Shown: positions 7,033 to 15,426, counted from the first letter of the stretch. The stretch is DNA of 21,546 nucleotides from Acidobacteriota bacterium (GCA_024276295.1 JAJRXN010000150.1:1-21546); one strand, 5' to 3'. Numbers and translations are program-made. Notes: generated by a model from the sequence alone, not told the origin.

Positions 7033-9309
7033 TCAGATGTTCGCGAAGCGGCGCCGCAGCCGCTGGCGCACCACCTCGGCCACGGTGTTGATCACGAACG
7101 TCAGCGCGAACAGCAGCAGCGCCGAGAGGAACAGCGTGCGGTACAGCGTGCCGCCGTAGGGTGCCTCGGGGATCTCGACCGCGATGTTGGCGGACAGCGT
7201 GCGGAAGCCGTTGAACGGAAACCAGCTCATGATCGGCGTGTTGCCGGTCGCCATCAGCACGATCATCGTCTCGCCGATCGCCCGGCCGAAGCCGATCATC
7301 ACCGCCGAGAAGATCCCGGGACTGGCCGTCGGCAGCACGACGCGGACCACCGTCTGCCAGCGCGTCGCCCCGAGGGCGAGCGAACCGGAGACGAGGCTGC
7401 GCGGAACGTTGGAAAACGCGTCCTCCGAGACCGAGAAGATGATCGGAATCACCGCGAAGCCCATCGCGATGCCGACGATCACCGCGTTGCGCTGGTCGTA
7501 CGGCATGCCCGTCGCCGCGTGCAGCCAGCCTGTGAACGACCCGTCGAAGACCAGCTTCTCGACGACCGGCGACAACCTGAGCGAGACGCCGATCGCCAGC
7601 GCGATCGCCAGCCCCCACGGCAGGACCTCGAAGCCGTCGGGAAACCGTTCGCGCTGCCTGGCCGGCAGCCGTGACCACAGGGCGCCGGTGACGACGATCG
7701 CCAGCGGAATCGTGAGCAGCGTCAGCATCATCCCGGGAAACACTCGCTGGGCGATCGGGGCCAGCCACAGTCCGGCGAGGAAACCGAGCACGACGCTCGG
7801 CAGCGCCGCCATGATCTCGACCATCGGCTTGACGACGTTGCGCAGCCGCGGGTGCATGAACTGCGAGGCGTACATCGCACCGAGGACCCCGATCGGGATC
7901 GCCAGAAACAGCGAATAGAACGTGCCCTTGAGCGTGCCGGCCAGCAGCGGCGTCAGGCTGAGCTTCGGTTCGGCGTCGTCGGTGCCGCCGGTCGACTGCC
8001 AGACCCAGGCCGGGCCGTCGTAGCCCTCGTACCAGACCCTGCCGAACAGCGATCGCAGGCTGACCTCGGGATGCGGGTTGTCGACGTCGAACCGGGCGAT
8101 CGTGCCGGCGGCCCCGACCAGCAGGCCGTTGGCACGGGGCGCGAGAACCAGCGTCCCGCCGGGGGCGGGCAGATCGAGCCGGTCGGACCACAGCTTGCGG
8201 CGCGACGTCGAGTGATACAGCCCGACACCGCCGTCGCGATCGAGCACGGCGAAGCCCTTGTTGCGCAGCGAGGGCGCGATGCCGGCGATCGGCGCATCGT
8301 GCGCCGGCAGGTCGCGGACGTGCTCGAGCCGCGCCCGGGACTCCCCTTCGCGACGGATCGGAAACCAGATCTCGATCGCGCCGCTGGCGCGACCGACGAC
8401 CGCGGCGCGCTCGCCGACGAGCCACGCCAGCGCGCCGACCGGCGGACCGGGCTCGCTGACCGACGACGGCCCGTCGGCCCCGGCCTCGTAGAGCAGCAGC
8501 CTTCCGTCACCCGTCGCCACCAGCATCCGGTCGGCGCGGGCACTGACCGCCAGCGCGTCGACGGTCCCGGCGGGCGCTGCGAGCGCGCGGTCCTCGACCG
8601 AGGTCTCCACCTCGCCGGTGAAGTCGTTCTCCTCGCGCGTCGTGTGGAACACGTGCAGCGACCCGTCCTCGAACATGGCGATGATCGCCAGCTCGTCTCC
8701 CGAACTGCTGGCGGTCGCCGCGAGGCGCGTGACCGCTCCCGTCTCCTCGCCCGCCCGCAGCACGGTCGGCTCGGACAGCCGGGGATGAACCTGCCGCTTC
8801 CCCTCGGCGTCGAACGTGACGTCGAAGCCGACCGTGCGGACGACGACCGACCCGTCGGCGCGCCCCGCCGCCAGCACCGGCCGGCCGGACGACGGCGCTA
8901 GGGCGGTGATCGCCGGCTCCGCCGGACCGTCGTCCCCGCTGCCCGCGATCGGCTGCCGCCCGTCCTGCACGATGCCGCGCTCGAGATCGATCACGGCGAC
9001 GCGCCCGTGCCGATCGAGGCTGATGGCGAACGCCCGGTACTCATCGACGACGAGCGCCACCGGGTCGATGCGCGGGTCGACCAGCGGGGCGACCGGAGTC
9101 ACCCGCGCCCCACCGAACAGCGGCCAGACCTCGACCAGGATGAACAGCAGGATGCCGAGGATCGCGGCGATGATGCCGGCGCCGCCGGCGGCCACGCCCC
9201 AGCGACCGAGGCGGTCGGCCATCAGCCGCGAGCGCGAGGTCCGCTCCCGGATCCGCCGGACATCCGGCGGGCGGGAGCGGGACCCACCTGTCGTTCCAGC
9301 GATCGCCAT
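7033..9309 (-). CDS. pstC: Phosphate ABC transporter permease PstC, long form with N-terminal beta-propeller-like domain
   Basis: Partner permease of PstA, 758 residues against ~320 in E. coli. After a basic N-terminus and TM1 (~41-66) comes an extracytoplasmic region (~75-410) of repeated short strands with WD40-like endings such as 'DGSVVVRTV' (153-161), 'DGSLHVFHT' (215-223), 'DGRLLLYEA' (268-276), 'SGAIEIWFP' (309-317) and 'DGGVGLYHS' (359-367), consistent with a six- or seven-bladed propeller. The permease core follows, from about residue 460, with the EAA loop 'SGSLALGATRWQ...PGI' (641-666) and 'GRAIGETMIVLMATGN' (675-690), both PstC hallmarks. Proteins with this architecture are grouped as COG4590-type PstC and the propeller's role is not established. 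GGAG lies 9 nt before the ATG; pstS ends 33 bp upstream. Confidence 0.93.
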   Translation of the reverse strand: MAIAGTTGGSRSRPPDVRRIRERTSRSRLMADRLGRWGVAAGGAGIIAAILGILLFILVEVWPLFGGARVTPVAPLVDPRIDPVALVVDEYRAFAISLDRHGRVAVIDLERGIVQDGRQPIAGSGDDGPAEPAITALAPSSGRPVLAAGRADGSVVVRTVGFDVTFDAEGKRQVHPRLSEPTVLRAGEETGAVTRLAATASSSGDELAIIAMFEDGSLHVFHTTREENDFTGEVETSVEDRALAAPAGTVDALAVSARADRMLVATGDGRLLLYEAGADGPSSVSEPGPPVGALAWLVGERAAVVGRASGAIEIWFPIRREGESRARLEHVRDLPAHDAPIAGIAPSLRNKGFAVLDRDGGVGLYHSTSRRKLWSDRLDLPAPGGTLVLAPRANGLLVGAAGTIARFDVDNPHPEVSLRSLFGRVWYEGYDGPAWVWQSTGGTDDAEPKLSLTPLLAGTLKGTFYSLFLAIPIGVLGAMYASQFMHPRLRNVVKPMVEIMAALPSVVLGFLAGLWLAPIAQRVFPGMMLTLLTIPLAIVVTGALWSRLPARQRERFPDGFEVLPWGLAIALAIGVSLRLSPVVEKLVFDGSFTGWLHAATGMPYDQRNAVIVGIAMGFAVIPIIFSVSEDAFSNVPRSLVSGSLALGATRWQTVVRVVLPTASPGIFSAVMIGFGRAIGETMIVLMATGNTPIMSWFPFNGFRTLSANIAVEIPEAPYGGTLYRTLFLSALLLFALTFVINTVAEVVRQRLRRRFANI

Positions 9310-9342
9310 CGGTCGGACTCCGACGCACCCTTCCGCGGGTCG

Positions 9343-10323
9343 TCAGTCGAGCTTGCGAAGTTCCCGGGCCGCGAGCCCGGCGTGCAGCGGCAGGTAGCCG
9401 TCCTTGACCACCTCCACCTGACCCTGGCGGGACAGCACCCAGCGCAGGAACTCCCGCGTCAGCGGATCGAGCGGGCGGTTCGGCGCGCGGTTGACGTAGA
9501 TGTACAGGAACCGCGCCAGCGGGTACTTGCCGGAGTAGACCGAAGCCGGCTCGACACCGAAGAACTCGCGGCCGTCCTTCGACAGCGCGATCGCCTTGAC
9601 GCCCGACGTGCGGTAGCCGACACCGGAGTAGCCGATGCCGAACTTGTCCTCGGTCACGCCCTGGACGACCGACGCCGACCCGGGCTGCTCCTTGACCGCG
9701 TCGCGGAAATCCCCCTTGCACAGCGCGTGCTTCTTGAAGTAGCCGTACGTCCCCGACGCGCTGTTGCGGCCGTAGATGCTGATCGGCTTGGCAGCCCAGG
9801 TGCCGGTCGCGCCGAGCTGCCCCCAGGAGTCGATCGGACGGGTCGCGCCGCACTTGCGGGTCCGCGAGAAGATCGCGTCGAGCTGCTCGATCGTCAGCCG
9901 GTCGATCGGGTTGTCCTTGTTGACGTAGACCGCCAGGGCGTCGACGGCGACGCGGATCTCGAGCGGCTTGTAGCCGAACCGCTTTTCGAAGGCATCGAGT
10001 TCGGTCGCCTTCATCCGGCGGCTCATCGGGCCGAGCTGCGCGGTGCCGGCGATCAGCGACGGCGGCGCGGTGGAGGAACCCTTCCCCTCGATCTGGACCT
10101 TCACGCTGGGGTGGATCTTCCGGAATCCCTCGGCCCACAGGGTCATCAGGTTGTTCATCGTGTCGGAACCGACGGAGTTGAGACTGCCGGCGACGCTGGC
10201 GCCGGCCTCGTACACCGGGATCTTGTCGTCGACCTCGATGGCCTGGGCCAGCAGCGAGGTTCCCGCGAGGGCGAGCACCATGCCGGCCGGCGCCGCGAAC
10301 TGCGCGAGTCTTCCGATCGTCAT
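9343..10323 (-). CDS. pstS: Periplasmic phosphate-binding protein PstS
   Basis: It binds inorganic phosphate in the periplasm and delivers it to PstC/PstA. The 326 residues begin with a Sec signal peptide (~1-28, with cleavage likely after 'LLAQA'; no lipobox Cys). Phosphate-contact motifs of the family are visible: 'SVGSDTM' (50-56), 'GKGSST' (80-85), 'SRRM' (101-104), 'VAVDALAVYV' (125-134) and 'NSASGTYGYF' (187-196). Cys158 and Cys202 could form a disulfide, which is inference. The ATG has a very strong ribosome site, GGGAGGA, 6 nt upstream (10330-10336). It is the first pst gene, 164 bp after phoB, and the gap carries the best regulatory signals of the window, consistent with PhoB-controlled expression. 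Confidence 0.95.
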   Translation of the reverse strand: MTIGRLAQFAAPAGMVLALAGTSLLAQAIEVDDKIPVYEAGASVAGSLNSVGSDTMNNLMTLWAEGFRKIHPSVKVQIEGKGSSTAPPSLIAGTAQLGPMSRRMKATELDAFEKRFGYKPLEIRVAVDALAVYVNKDNPIDRLTIEQLDAIFSRTRKCGATRPIDSWGQLGATGTWAAKPISIYGRNSASGTYGYFKKHALCKGDFRDAVKEQPGSASVVQGVTEDKFGIGYSGVGYRTSGVKAIALSKDGREFFGVEPASVYSGKYPLARFLYIYVNRAPNRPLDPLTREFLRWVLSRQGQVEVVKDGYLPLHAGLAARELRKLD

Positions 10324-10408
10324 CCCGTTCCTCCCGGCCTTCGGTCACATCGCCATCCGGAGCATCCGGGCGACCAGGCCGGCTCATTGTCACCGGGCGG
10401 ATCACGGA

Positions 10409-10440
10409 ATGCCGCCTTCCGGAGCCCCGGAAGGCCGCAT
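10409..10440 (-). terminator. Hairpin between phoB and pstS
   Basis: GCCTTCCGG (10414-10422) pairs perfectly with CCGGAAGGC (10427-10435) around a 4-nt loop. Past one C/C mismatch, ATGC (10409-10412) pairs with GCAT (10437-10440), giving 13 pairs. It begins 48 nt after the phoB stop. No T-run follows on the minus strand. It may attenuate read-through from phoB into pstS or be the phoB 3' end. It abuts the GTCAC repeats at 10440-10457. Confidence 0.45.
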
Positions 10441-10457
10441 GTCACACGATCGTCACA
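10440..10457. promoter_or_regulatory. Pho-box-like direct repeat upstream of pstS
   Basis: The plus strand reads TGTCACA-CGAT-CGTCACA: two 7-mers identical at 6 positions with a 4-nt spacer, the exact 11-bp layout of a PhoB half-site pair (E. coli consensus CTGTCAT repeated every 11 bp). Further GTCAC cores lie at 10341-10345 and 10389-10393 in the same gap. The repeat points away from pstS, and it lies ~117 bp before the ATG, so its orientation and distance differ from the usual case. PhoB binding is inferred from layout and context. Confidence 0.5.
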
Positions 10458-10487
10458 ACGTGGCGGGCCGTGGCGGGAGGGCCGTCA

Positions 10488-11180
10488 TCAGTCGCGGAAG
10501 CGATAGCCGATGCCGACCACGGTCTCGATCCGGTCGGCTTCGCCCCCGAGCTTGCGTCGCAGGCGCCGCACGTGGGTGTCGACGGTCCGGCTGTCCACCC
10601 CCTCGGCGTAGCCCCACACCTCGGTCAGCAGCGCCTCGCGGGTCCGGACCTGGTCGCGTCCGAGCATCAGGAACTCGAGCAGCCGGAACTCGGTCGCCGT
10701 CAGGTGGATCTCCTCGCCGGAGATCTGCGCGCGATGCTCGTGCCGCAGCAGGCGGATCGCCCCGGATTCGAGCACGGCCTGCCCGTACCGCGCCGCGCCG
10801 GCGGCGGCCCGCCGGCGAAGGACGGCCCGGATCCTCAGGACGACCTCCCGCGGGCTGAACGGCTTGACGATGTAGTCGTCGGCTCCCAGCTCGAGACCGG
10901 CGATCCGGTCGGCCTCCTCGCCCCGCGCGGTGAGCATCACGATCGGAACGCCGGCCGTCTCGTCGGCGCGGCGGAGCAGCCGGCAGATCTCGAGTCCGTC
11001 GACGCCCGGGAGCATCAGATCGAGCACGACCAGGTCGGGCGGCGCCGCACGGATCGCGGCGAGGGCCGTGTCGCCACGGTCCCAGGCGTCGACCTCGAAG
11101 CCCTCGCGCCGCAGGTGGTACTGCAGCACGTCGGCGATGTCGGCCTCGTCCTCGACGAGCGCGATCCGCGGACGGCTCAC
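10488..11180 (-). CDS. phoB: Phosphate regulon response regulator PhoB (OmpR/PhoB family)
   Basis: A DNA-binding response regulator that activates phosphate-starvation genes when phosphorylated by PhoR. At 230 residues it matches the family length. The receiver domain (1-~115) has acidic residues E10/D11, phospho-acceptor Asp54 in 'VVLDLMLPGVDG', Thr84 and Lys106 in 'DDYIVKPFS'. The C-terminal winged helix (~130-230) has 'LTATEFRLLEFLM' and the recognition region 'SRTVDTHVRRLRRKLG', ending 'VVGIGYRFRD'. The assignment as PhoB rather than another OmpR-type regulator rests on position directly ahead of pstSCAB-phoU-phoR. It starts with GTG, has only a weak upstream G-rich site, and lies 22 bp after the peptidase stop, so it probably depends on transcription from that gene. 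Confidence 0.88.
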   Translation of the reverse strand: MSRPRIALVEDEADIADVLQYHLRREGFEVDAWDRGDTALAAIRAAPPDLVVLDLMLPGVDGLEICRLLRRADETAGVPIVMLTARGEEADRIAGLELGADDYIVKPFSPREVVLRIRAVLRRRAAAGAARYGQAVLESGAIRLLRHEHRAQISGEEIHLTATEFRLLEFLMLGRDQVRTREALLTEVWGYAEGVDSRTVDTHVRRLRRKLGGEADRIETVVGIGYRFRD

Positions 11181-11202
11181 GATCCGCCCGTACCGCGCAG
11201 CC

Positions 11203-13899
11203 CTAGAGCTGCTCGCGCCGGAACAGCATCCTGTTCTCGGGGTCGACCTCGGGGGTCCTCCGGGGCTTGACGTCCAGTTCCAGGCGGCCGGTCAGCTCGG
11301 CCTCCTTCATCCAGATCTTGTATACTTGGGACGTCCCGCCGGGCAGTTCGACGGTCAGCGGCACGACGAGCCGGAAGACCTTGCCGGGCAGCTCCTTCTT
11401 GCCGCGCATCACCTTCTGCTTGAAGTGGTAGTCGACGACCCACGTGTCCCCCTCGCGCCGCGGCGAGCTGATCTCGTAGCTGATCGTCGGGATGCCGTTC
11501 TCGCGGATCCACTGCCGCCAGTACCAGTCGAGCTGGATCGGAACCCGCCTGCCGTCGACGTCCCTGCCGAACGCGTACTCGGCGACCTGCCGCAGGTCAT
11601 CGGTGGTGATCAGGTCGCCCGAGTGCAGTTCGAGCAGACGCCGCATGTAGGCGTACAGCTTGTCGTATCCGAAGTGCTCGCCGAGCATCATCAGCACGTA
11701 GGGCCCCTTGGTGTAGCGCAGCCAGGTGGCGCGGTACTTGCGGAACTCTCCGGCGTAGAGCGTGTCGTCCTTGATCGAGCAGATCTCATCGGTCCGCAGC
11801 GTGGCGTCGCGCCAGTCGTTGATCGCGACCTCGATGCTCCCCGGCTTGACGTTCTCGAGATACAGGGCGGCACTCAGGTCGGCCAGCGACTCGACGAACC
11901 AGTAGTTGAAGAAGTTGTTGTTGGTCACCAGTCCGCCCCACCACTGGTGGGCCGCCTCGTGGGCGGTGATGCTGGCCAGCTTGCGCGGGTCGACGTACTG
12001 CCCGAGCAGTCCCTCGGGCAGCAGCAGGTTCTCGTCCATGTACAGGATCGAGGTCGGTGACTGGGCGTAGCCCTGGAACGGCACGCTGACCACCCGCAGC
12101 TTGCGGAACGGGTAGTGCACGCCCCACATCATGTGGTAGCCCTCGATCGCGCTGCGGGCCTTTTCGACCTCCTTGGTCATCCCCTTCTTCGGCACCGCCA
12201 GCGCACTGAGCTGGCTGTTGCGGACGCGGGTGGCGTAGCCCTCGATCGTCACGCCGTCGACCTTGGCCGTGATCGGGTCGTAGAACTGGCCGACGATCAT
12301 CGTCGGAAAGTTCACTCCGCGCGGCGCACGCCACTCCGTGTAGCGGTAGTCGTCGGTGACCTCCTCGCGCTCGAGTTCCCCGAACGAGATGTGCTGGTAG
12401 ATGTCCTTCGTGCGCAGCACGAACGACATCATCGCGGGATCCCCGAGACCGCGGGAGAACGGAAGCAATCCCATGCGGGAGATGCGCCAGAAGCCCTCGT
12501 CGAACTTGTAGACCATCTTGGGGCTGTCGTACGACAGCTCGATCCGCAGCAACTGGCCCGGGCGCAGCATCGAGGGGAACACGACGCGGTAGGTATTGGT
12601 CCGCTCGCCGAAGCCGTAGATCTCGGCCAGCGGGTTCTTGTACGGCACGAACGGAAGCTGCTCGTCCGTCTCGAGGTCGCGGATGAACCGCACCGTCGGG
12701 TTGCCCCCGATCGAGAACAGCAGCGAATCGGTCGGCTCGGTGACCCGCACGTCGAGCGTCATCGTCGCGATGAACTTGTCGCCGTCGATGTCGAACCGCG
12801 CGTTGATCGCGTTGGCCAGCACGAACCGCAGATCCTCGCGGCGATCCTGCTCGGCGATCGGCAGCGCGCGGGTCTCCGGCGCCGGGTAGATGGCGACGAG
12901 GCGCGTGCTCTCACGCGTCACCTTGCGCAGCGAGAGGCCCTTCTCGATCGTGACGATCGCGATCTCCTTCGGCTCGGTCGGCGAGTACGAATACGCGATC
13001 CGGCGACCATCCTCGAGTTCGAAGCCGAGCGAGAACCCGCCCTCGTACTGCGGAAGCTGGAGCTGGCCGTAGCCTTGGGGCGTCCAGGCCTGCTGATCGG
13101 CGTCCTCGGTCAGATCGCGGTAGCGCTCGACCAGCTTCTGCGGAACGCCTCCGACATCCCCCTTCGAGATCTCGAACGTCCCGAGCCGCCCTTCCGGCGC
13201 GGTCCAGCCGATCAGGTCGAGGAACTGCCGGTCCAGGTGGTGGAAGTCGATCTCGACGCCGACGATCCCCTCGTCGAGCGCGGGCGCGTCGAGGTAGCGC
13301 TCGAAGAACTGCTGCTGGTATTCGTCGGGCGGCGCGAGCTTCACGCGGCCCGCGCCGGCGATCACCAGCGCCACCGGCTTGTCGCCGACATAGCGCGTCA
13401 GGTACGTCCCCGAGGTCATCTCGAGCTGCAGCCGGTCGTGCTCGAACGTGAACGGCCTGATCGGCCGCGCCATCTCGAGCTTCTCGATCTTGAGGGGCAG
13501 CGACGAGTCGGTCTCGTTGACCTTGCGCTCCTCGGCGAGGACGTACTCCCCCCGGGCGTCCTTCTCGAAGACGTACTCCATCCGCTCGGTGACCATCCGG
13601 TCGGCAAGACAGCGCTGCAGCGTTACCCAGGTCACCGGCCGGCCGTCGCGGATCTCGACGTAGTTGCTGAAATAGGGGTGGATGAACTGCTTGCCGGCGT
13701 CGTTCTTTTCCTTCGTGATCTCCTTGACGTGCTCCTTGACGGCGAGTTCCACCGCGTGGCGTACGCTGAACGGGATCTCGTCGTCCCACCCCAGCTCGGA
13801 CAGCGGAATCCGCTGCTGGGCCAGCACGGGGGAGAGCATGGACAGGAGCAGGGCGACCATCACGGCCGGGGCGGGAAGGTGCACAATCCTGGACTTCAT
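11203..13899 (-). CDS. Secreted M1-family zinc metallopeptidase with an extra N-terminal region
   Basis: The 898 residues start with a signal peptide (~1-28, 'VMVALLLSMLSPVLAQQ'), so it is exported. The gluzincin site HEAAH (His647, Glu648, His651) is followed after 18 residues by Glu670, the M1 HEXXH-X18-E pattern; Tyr729 in 'YTKGPYVLMML' suits the catalytic tyrosine. The substrate motif normally GxMEN is YMDEN (620-624), correctly 23 residues before the first His, keeping the Glu that reads the free N-terminus but losing the Gly. About 330 residues (30-~360) precede the recognisable M1 part and match nothing I know. The start is firm: AGAGAGG lies 6-7 nt before the ATG (13905-13912). An upstream extension of the frame overlaps gatB antisense and was discarded. 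phoB follows after 22 bp. Confidence 0.85.
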   Translation of the reverse strand: MKSRIVHLPAPAVMVALLLSMLSPVLAQQRIPLSELGWDDEIPFSVRHAVELAVKEHVKEITKEKNDAGKQFIHPYFSNYVEIRDGRPVTWVTLQRCLADRMVTERMEYVFEKDARGEYVLAEERKVNETDSSLPLKIEKLEMARPIRPFTFEHDRLQLEMTSGTYLTRYVGDKPVALVIAGAGRVKLAPPDEYQQQFFERYLDAPALDEGIVGVEIDFHHLDRQFLDLIGWTAPEGRLGTFEISKGDVGGVPQKLVERYRDLTEDADQQAWTPQGYGQLQLPQYEGGFSLGFELEDGRRIAYSYSPTEPKEIAIVTIEKGLSLRKVTRESTRLVAIYPAPETRALPIAEQDRREDLRFVLANAINARFDIDGDKFIATMTLDVRVTEPTDSLLFSIGGNPTVRFIRDLETDEQLPFVPYKNPLAEIYGFGERTNTYRVVFPSMLRPGQLLRIELSYDSPKMVYKFDEGFWRISRMGLLPFSRGLGDPAMMSFVLRTKDIYQHISFGELEREEVTDDYRYTEWRAPRGVNFPTMIVGQFYDPITAKVDGVTIEGYATRVRNSQLSALAVPKKGMTKEVEKARSAIEGYHMMWGVHYPFRKLRVVSVPFQGYAQSPTSILYMDENLLLPEGLLGQYVDPRKLASITAHEAAHQWWGGLVTNNNFFNYWFVESLADLSAALYLENVKPGSIEVAINDWRDATLRTDEICSIKDDTLYAGEFRKYRATWLRYTKGPYVLMMLGEHFGYDKLYAYMRRLLELHSGDLITTDDLRQVAEYAFGRDVDGRRVPIQLDWYWRQWIRENGIPTISYEISSPRREGDTWVVDYHFKQKVMRGKKELPGKVFRLVVPLTVELPGGTSQVYKIWMKEAELTGRLELDVKPRRTPEVDPENRMLFRREQL

Positions 13900-13956
13900 C
13901 GCTGACCTCTCTCGGGCCGCCGGACGGTTCGGAAGGGAACGCACCGGGGACACCGC

Positions 13957-13986
13957 ATGGTAGTCAGCCGCCGCGGATTCCGGCAA
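13957..13986 (-). promoter_or_regulatory. Possible promoter of the M1 peptidase-phoB unit
   Basis: The minus strand reads TTGCCG (13986-13981), 18 nt, TACCAT (13962-13957); each hexamer matches the sigma-70 consensus at 4 of 6. It would lie over the first codons of gatB, because only 57 bp separate the two divergent starts. Weak matches; listed because no better candidate was seen in the gap. Confidence 0.22.
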
Positions 13987-15426
13987 GCGCCGACTTCGGA
14001 CGCCCTCTTTCCCGGCGTCGTGGTCGGCCTCGAGATCCACGCGCGTCTTGCGACCCGCAGCCAGCTGTTCTGCCCCTGCCCGGCCGACGGGCCGGAGCCT
14101 CCGAACACACGGATCTGCCCGGTCTGCTTCGGGCTGCCGGGGGCGCTCCCGGTACCGAACCGCGAGGCGGTGCGCCTGGCGGCGCGCCTGGCCCTGGCCG
14201 TCGGGGCCCGGATCGAACGGCGCTCGGCCTGGTGCCGCAAGGCGTACTTCTATCCGGACCTGCCGAAGGGGTACCAGATCACGCAGCACGACGAGCCCCT
14301 GGCACACGGCGGCGCGATCGTGATCGAGGACGACGCCGGCGAGCCGCTCGAGGTGGCGATCGAGCGGATCCACGTCGAGGAAGACGCCGCGCGTTCGGTC
14401 CACCCCCGCGACCCGGGCTCGACCGACAGCCTGCTGGACTTCAACCGGGCCGGCGTTCCGCTGGTCGAGATCGTCACCCTCCCCTGCCTGCGCTCGGCCG
14501 AGCAGGCTCGGCGGACGGTCGAGCGGCTGCGCACCATCCTGCTGGCCACCGGCGTCTCGGATGCCCGGATGGAGCGAGGCTCGCTGCGCTGCGATGCGAA
14601 CGTCTCGGTCGCAGGCCGGCCGGACAGGCGGGTCGAGATCAAGAACCTCAACTCGCTGCGGGCGCTGCGGCGCGCCGTCGAACACGAGGCGGCCCGCCTC
14701 GCCGCGGAAGGGCCCTCCGCGGGACGGGCCCGGCAGACGAGGGGCTGGGACGAGAGGGCGGGCCGGACGTTCGCGATGCGCGGGAAGGAGGGCCCGGCCG
14801 AGTACCGCTATTTCCCGGAGCCGGACATGCCGCCGCTGATCCTCGACGACGAGCTGCTGCGCGCCGCCGGAGAGGACCTCCCCGAGCCTCCCGCCCGCCG
14901 CATCGCGCGCTGGCAGGCCGAACGGGGCGTCCCGGTCGAGGCGGCGCGCCTGCTCGCCGCGCACCCGGACCTCGCGGCGTACTTCGAGGCGCTGGTCGGC
15001 GCCGGCGCCCCGGCCGCGGCGGCGGCGCGCTGGCTGCTCAACGACGGCCGGCGGGTCGCGGGGCCCTCGGGCGTGCCCCCGGTCCCCGCGGCCGCCGCGG
15101 CGCGGCTGGTCCGCCGGCTCGCCGAAGCGTCCGTCCCCGGCCCCGCGCTTCGGGCCGCGTTCGAAGCGGCCGTCCGCGGCGAGGGCCGGCTCGACGACCT
15201 GCTCGACCGGCTGTCCCCCCGGACGGGAGACCGCGGGCCGGAAGATCTCGACCGGCTCTGCCGGGAGGTCCTCGAGGCGCATCCGGCGCAGGCGCGGACA
15301 TTCCGCGCCGGCAGGCCCGGGGTGCTCGAGTTCCTCGTCGGACAGGTGATGAAGCGCGCCGGAGGCCGGCTCGACGCGGTCGCGGTGCGACGGCGCCTCC
15401 GGGAACTGCTCGGAGACCTGCCGTGA
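13957..15426 (+). CDS. gatB: Aspartyl/glutamyl-tRNA(Asn/Gln) amidotransferase subunit B
   Basis: The tRNA-binding kinase/transamidase subunit of GatCAB, which converts Glu-tRNA(Gln) and/or Asp-tRNA(Asn) to the amidated forms in the cytoplasm. The 489 residues fit the family. Signatures seen: 'VGLEIHARLATRSQLFCPCP' (23-42), the zinc cysteines as C39-x-C41 and C54-x2-C57, 'YPDLPKGYQITQ', 'HVEEDAARS', 'SLRCDANVS', 'EIKNLNSLRALRRA' and 'YRYFPEPDMPP'. The C-terminal part (~340-489) is the helical YqeY-like tail, Ala/Arg-rich here. gatA and gatC are not in the window, so the complex is encoded at split loci. GGGGA lies ~6 nt before the ATG. It diverges from the M1 peptidase across 57 bp, and its stop overlaps the next gene's GTG start. 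Confidence 0.95.
   Translation: MVVSRRGFRQAPTSDALFPGVVVGLEIHARLATRSQLFCPCPADGPEPPNTRICPVCFGLPGALPVPNREAVRLAARLALAVGARIERRSAWCRKAYFYPDLPKGYQITQHDEPLAHGGAIVIEDDAGEPLEVAIERIHVEEDAARSVHPRDPGSTDSLLDFNRAGVPLVEIVTLPCLRSAEQARRTVERLRTILLATGVSDARMERGSLRCDANVSVAGRPDRRVEIKNLNSLRALRRAVEHEAARLAAEGPSAGRARQTRGWDERAGRTFAMRGKEGPAEYRYFPEPDMPPLILDDELLRAAGEDLPEPPARRIARWQAERGVPVEAARLLAAHPDLAAYFEALVGAGAPAAAAARWLLNDGRRVAGPSGVPPVPAAAAARLVRRLAEASVPGPALRAAFEAAVRGEGRLDDLLDRLSPRTGDRGPEDLDRLCREVLEAHPAQARTFRAGRPGVLEFLVGQVMKRAGGRLDAVAVRRRLRELLGDLP

Noticed and set aside
14232..15422. Upstream extension of the MA peptidase frame inside gatB
   Set aside because: Low-complexity Arg/Gly/Ala sequence over conserved GatB; the GTG at 15423 gives a proper signal peptide.
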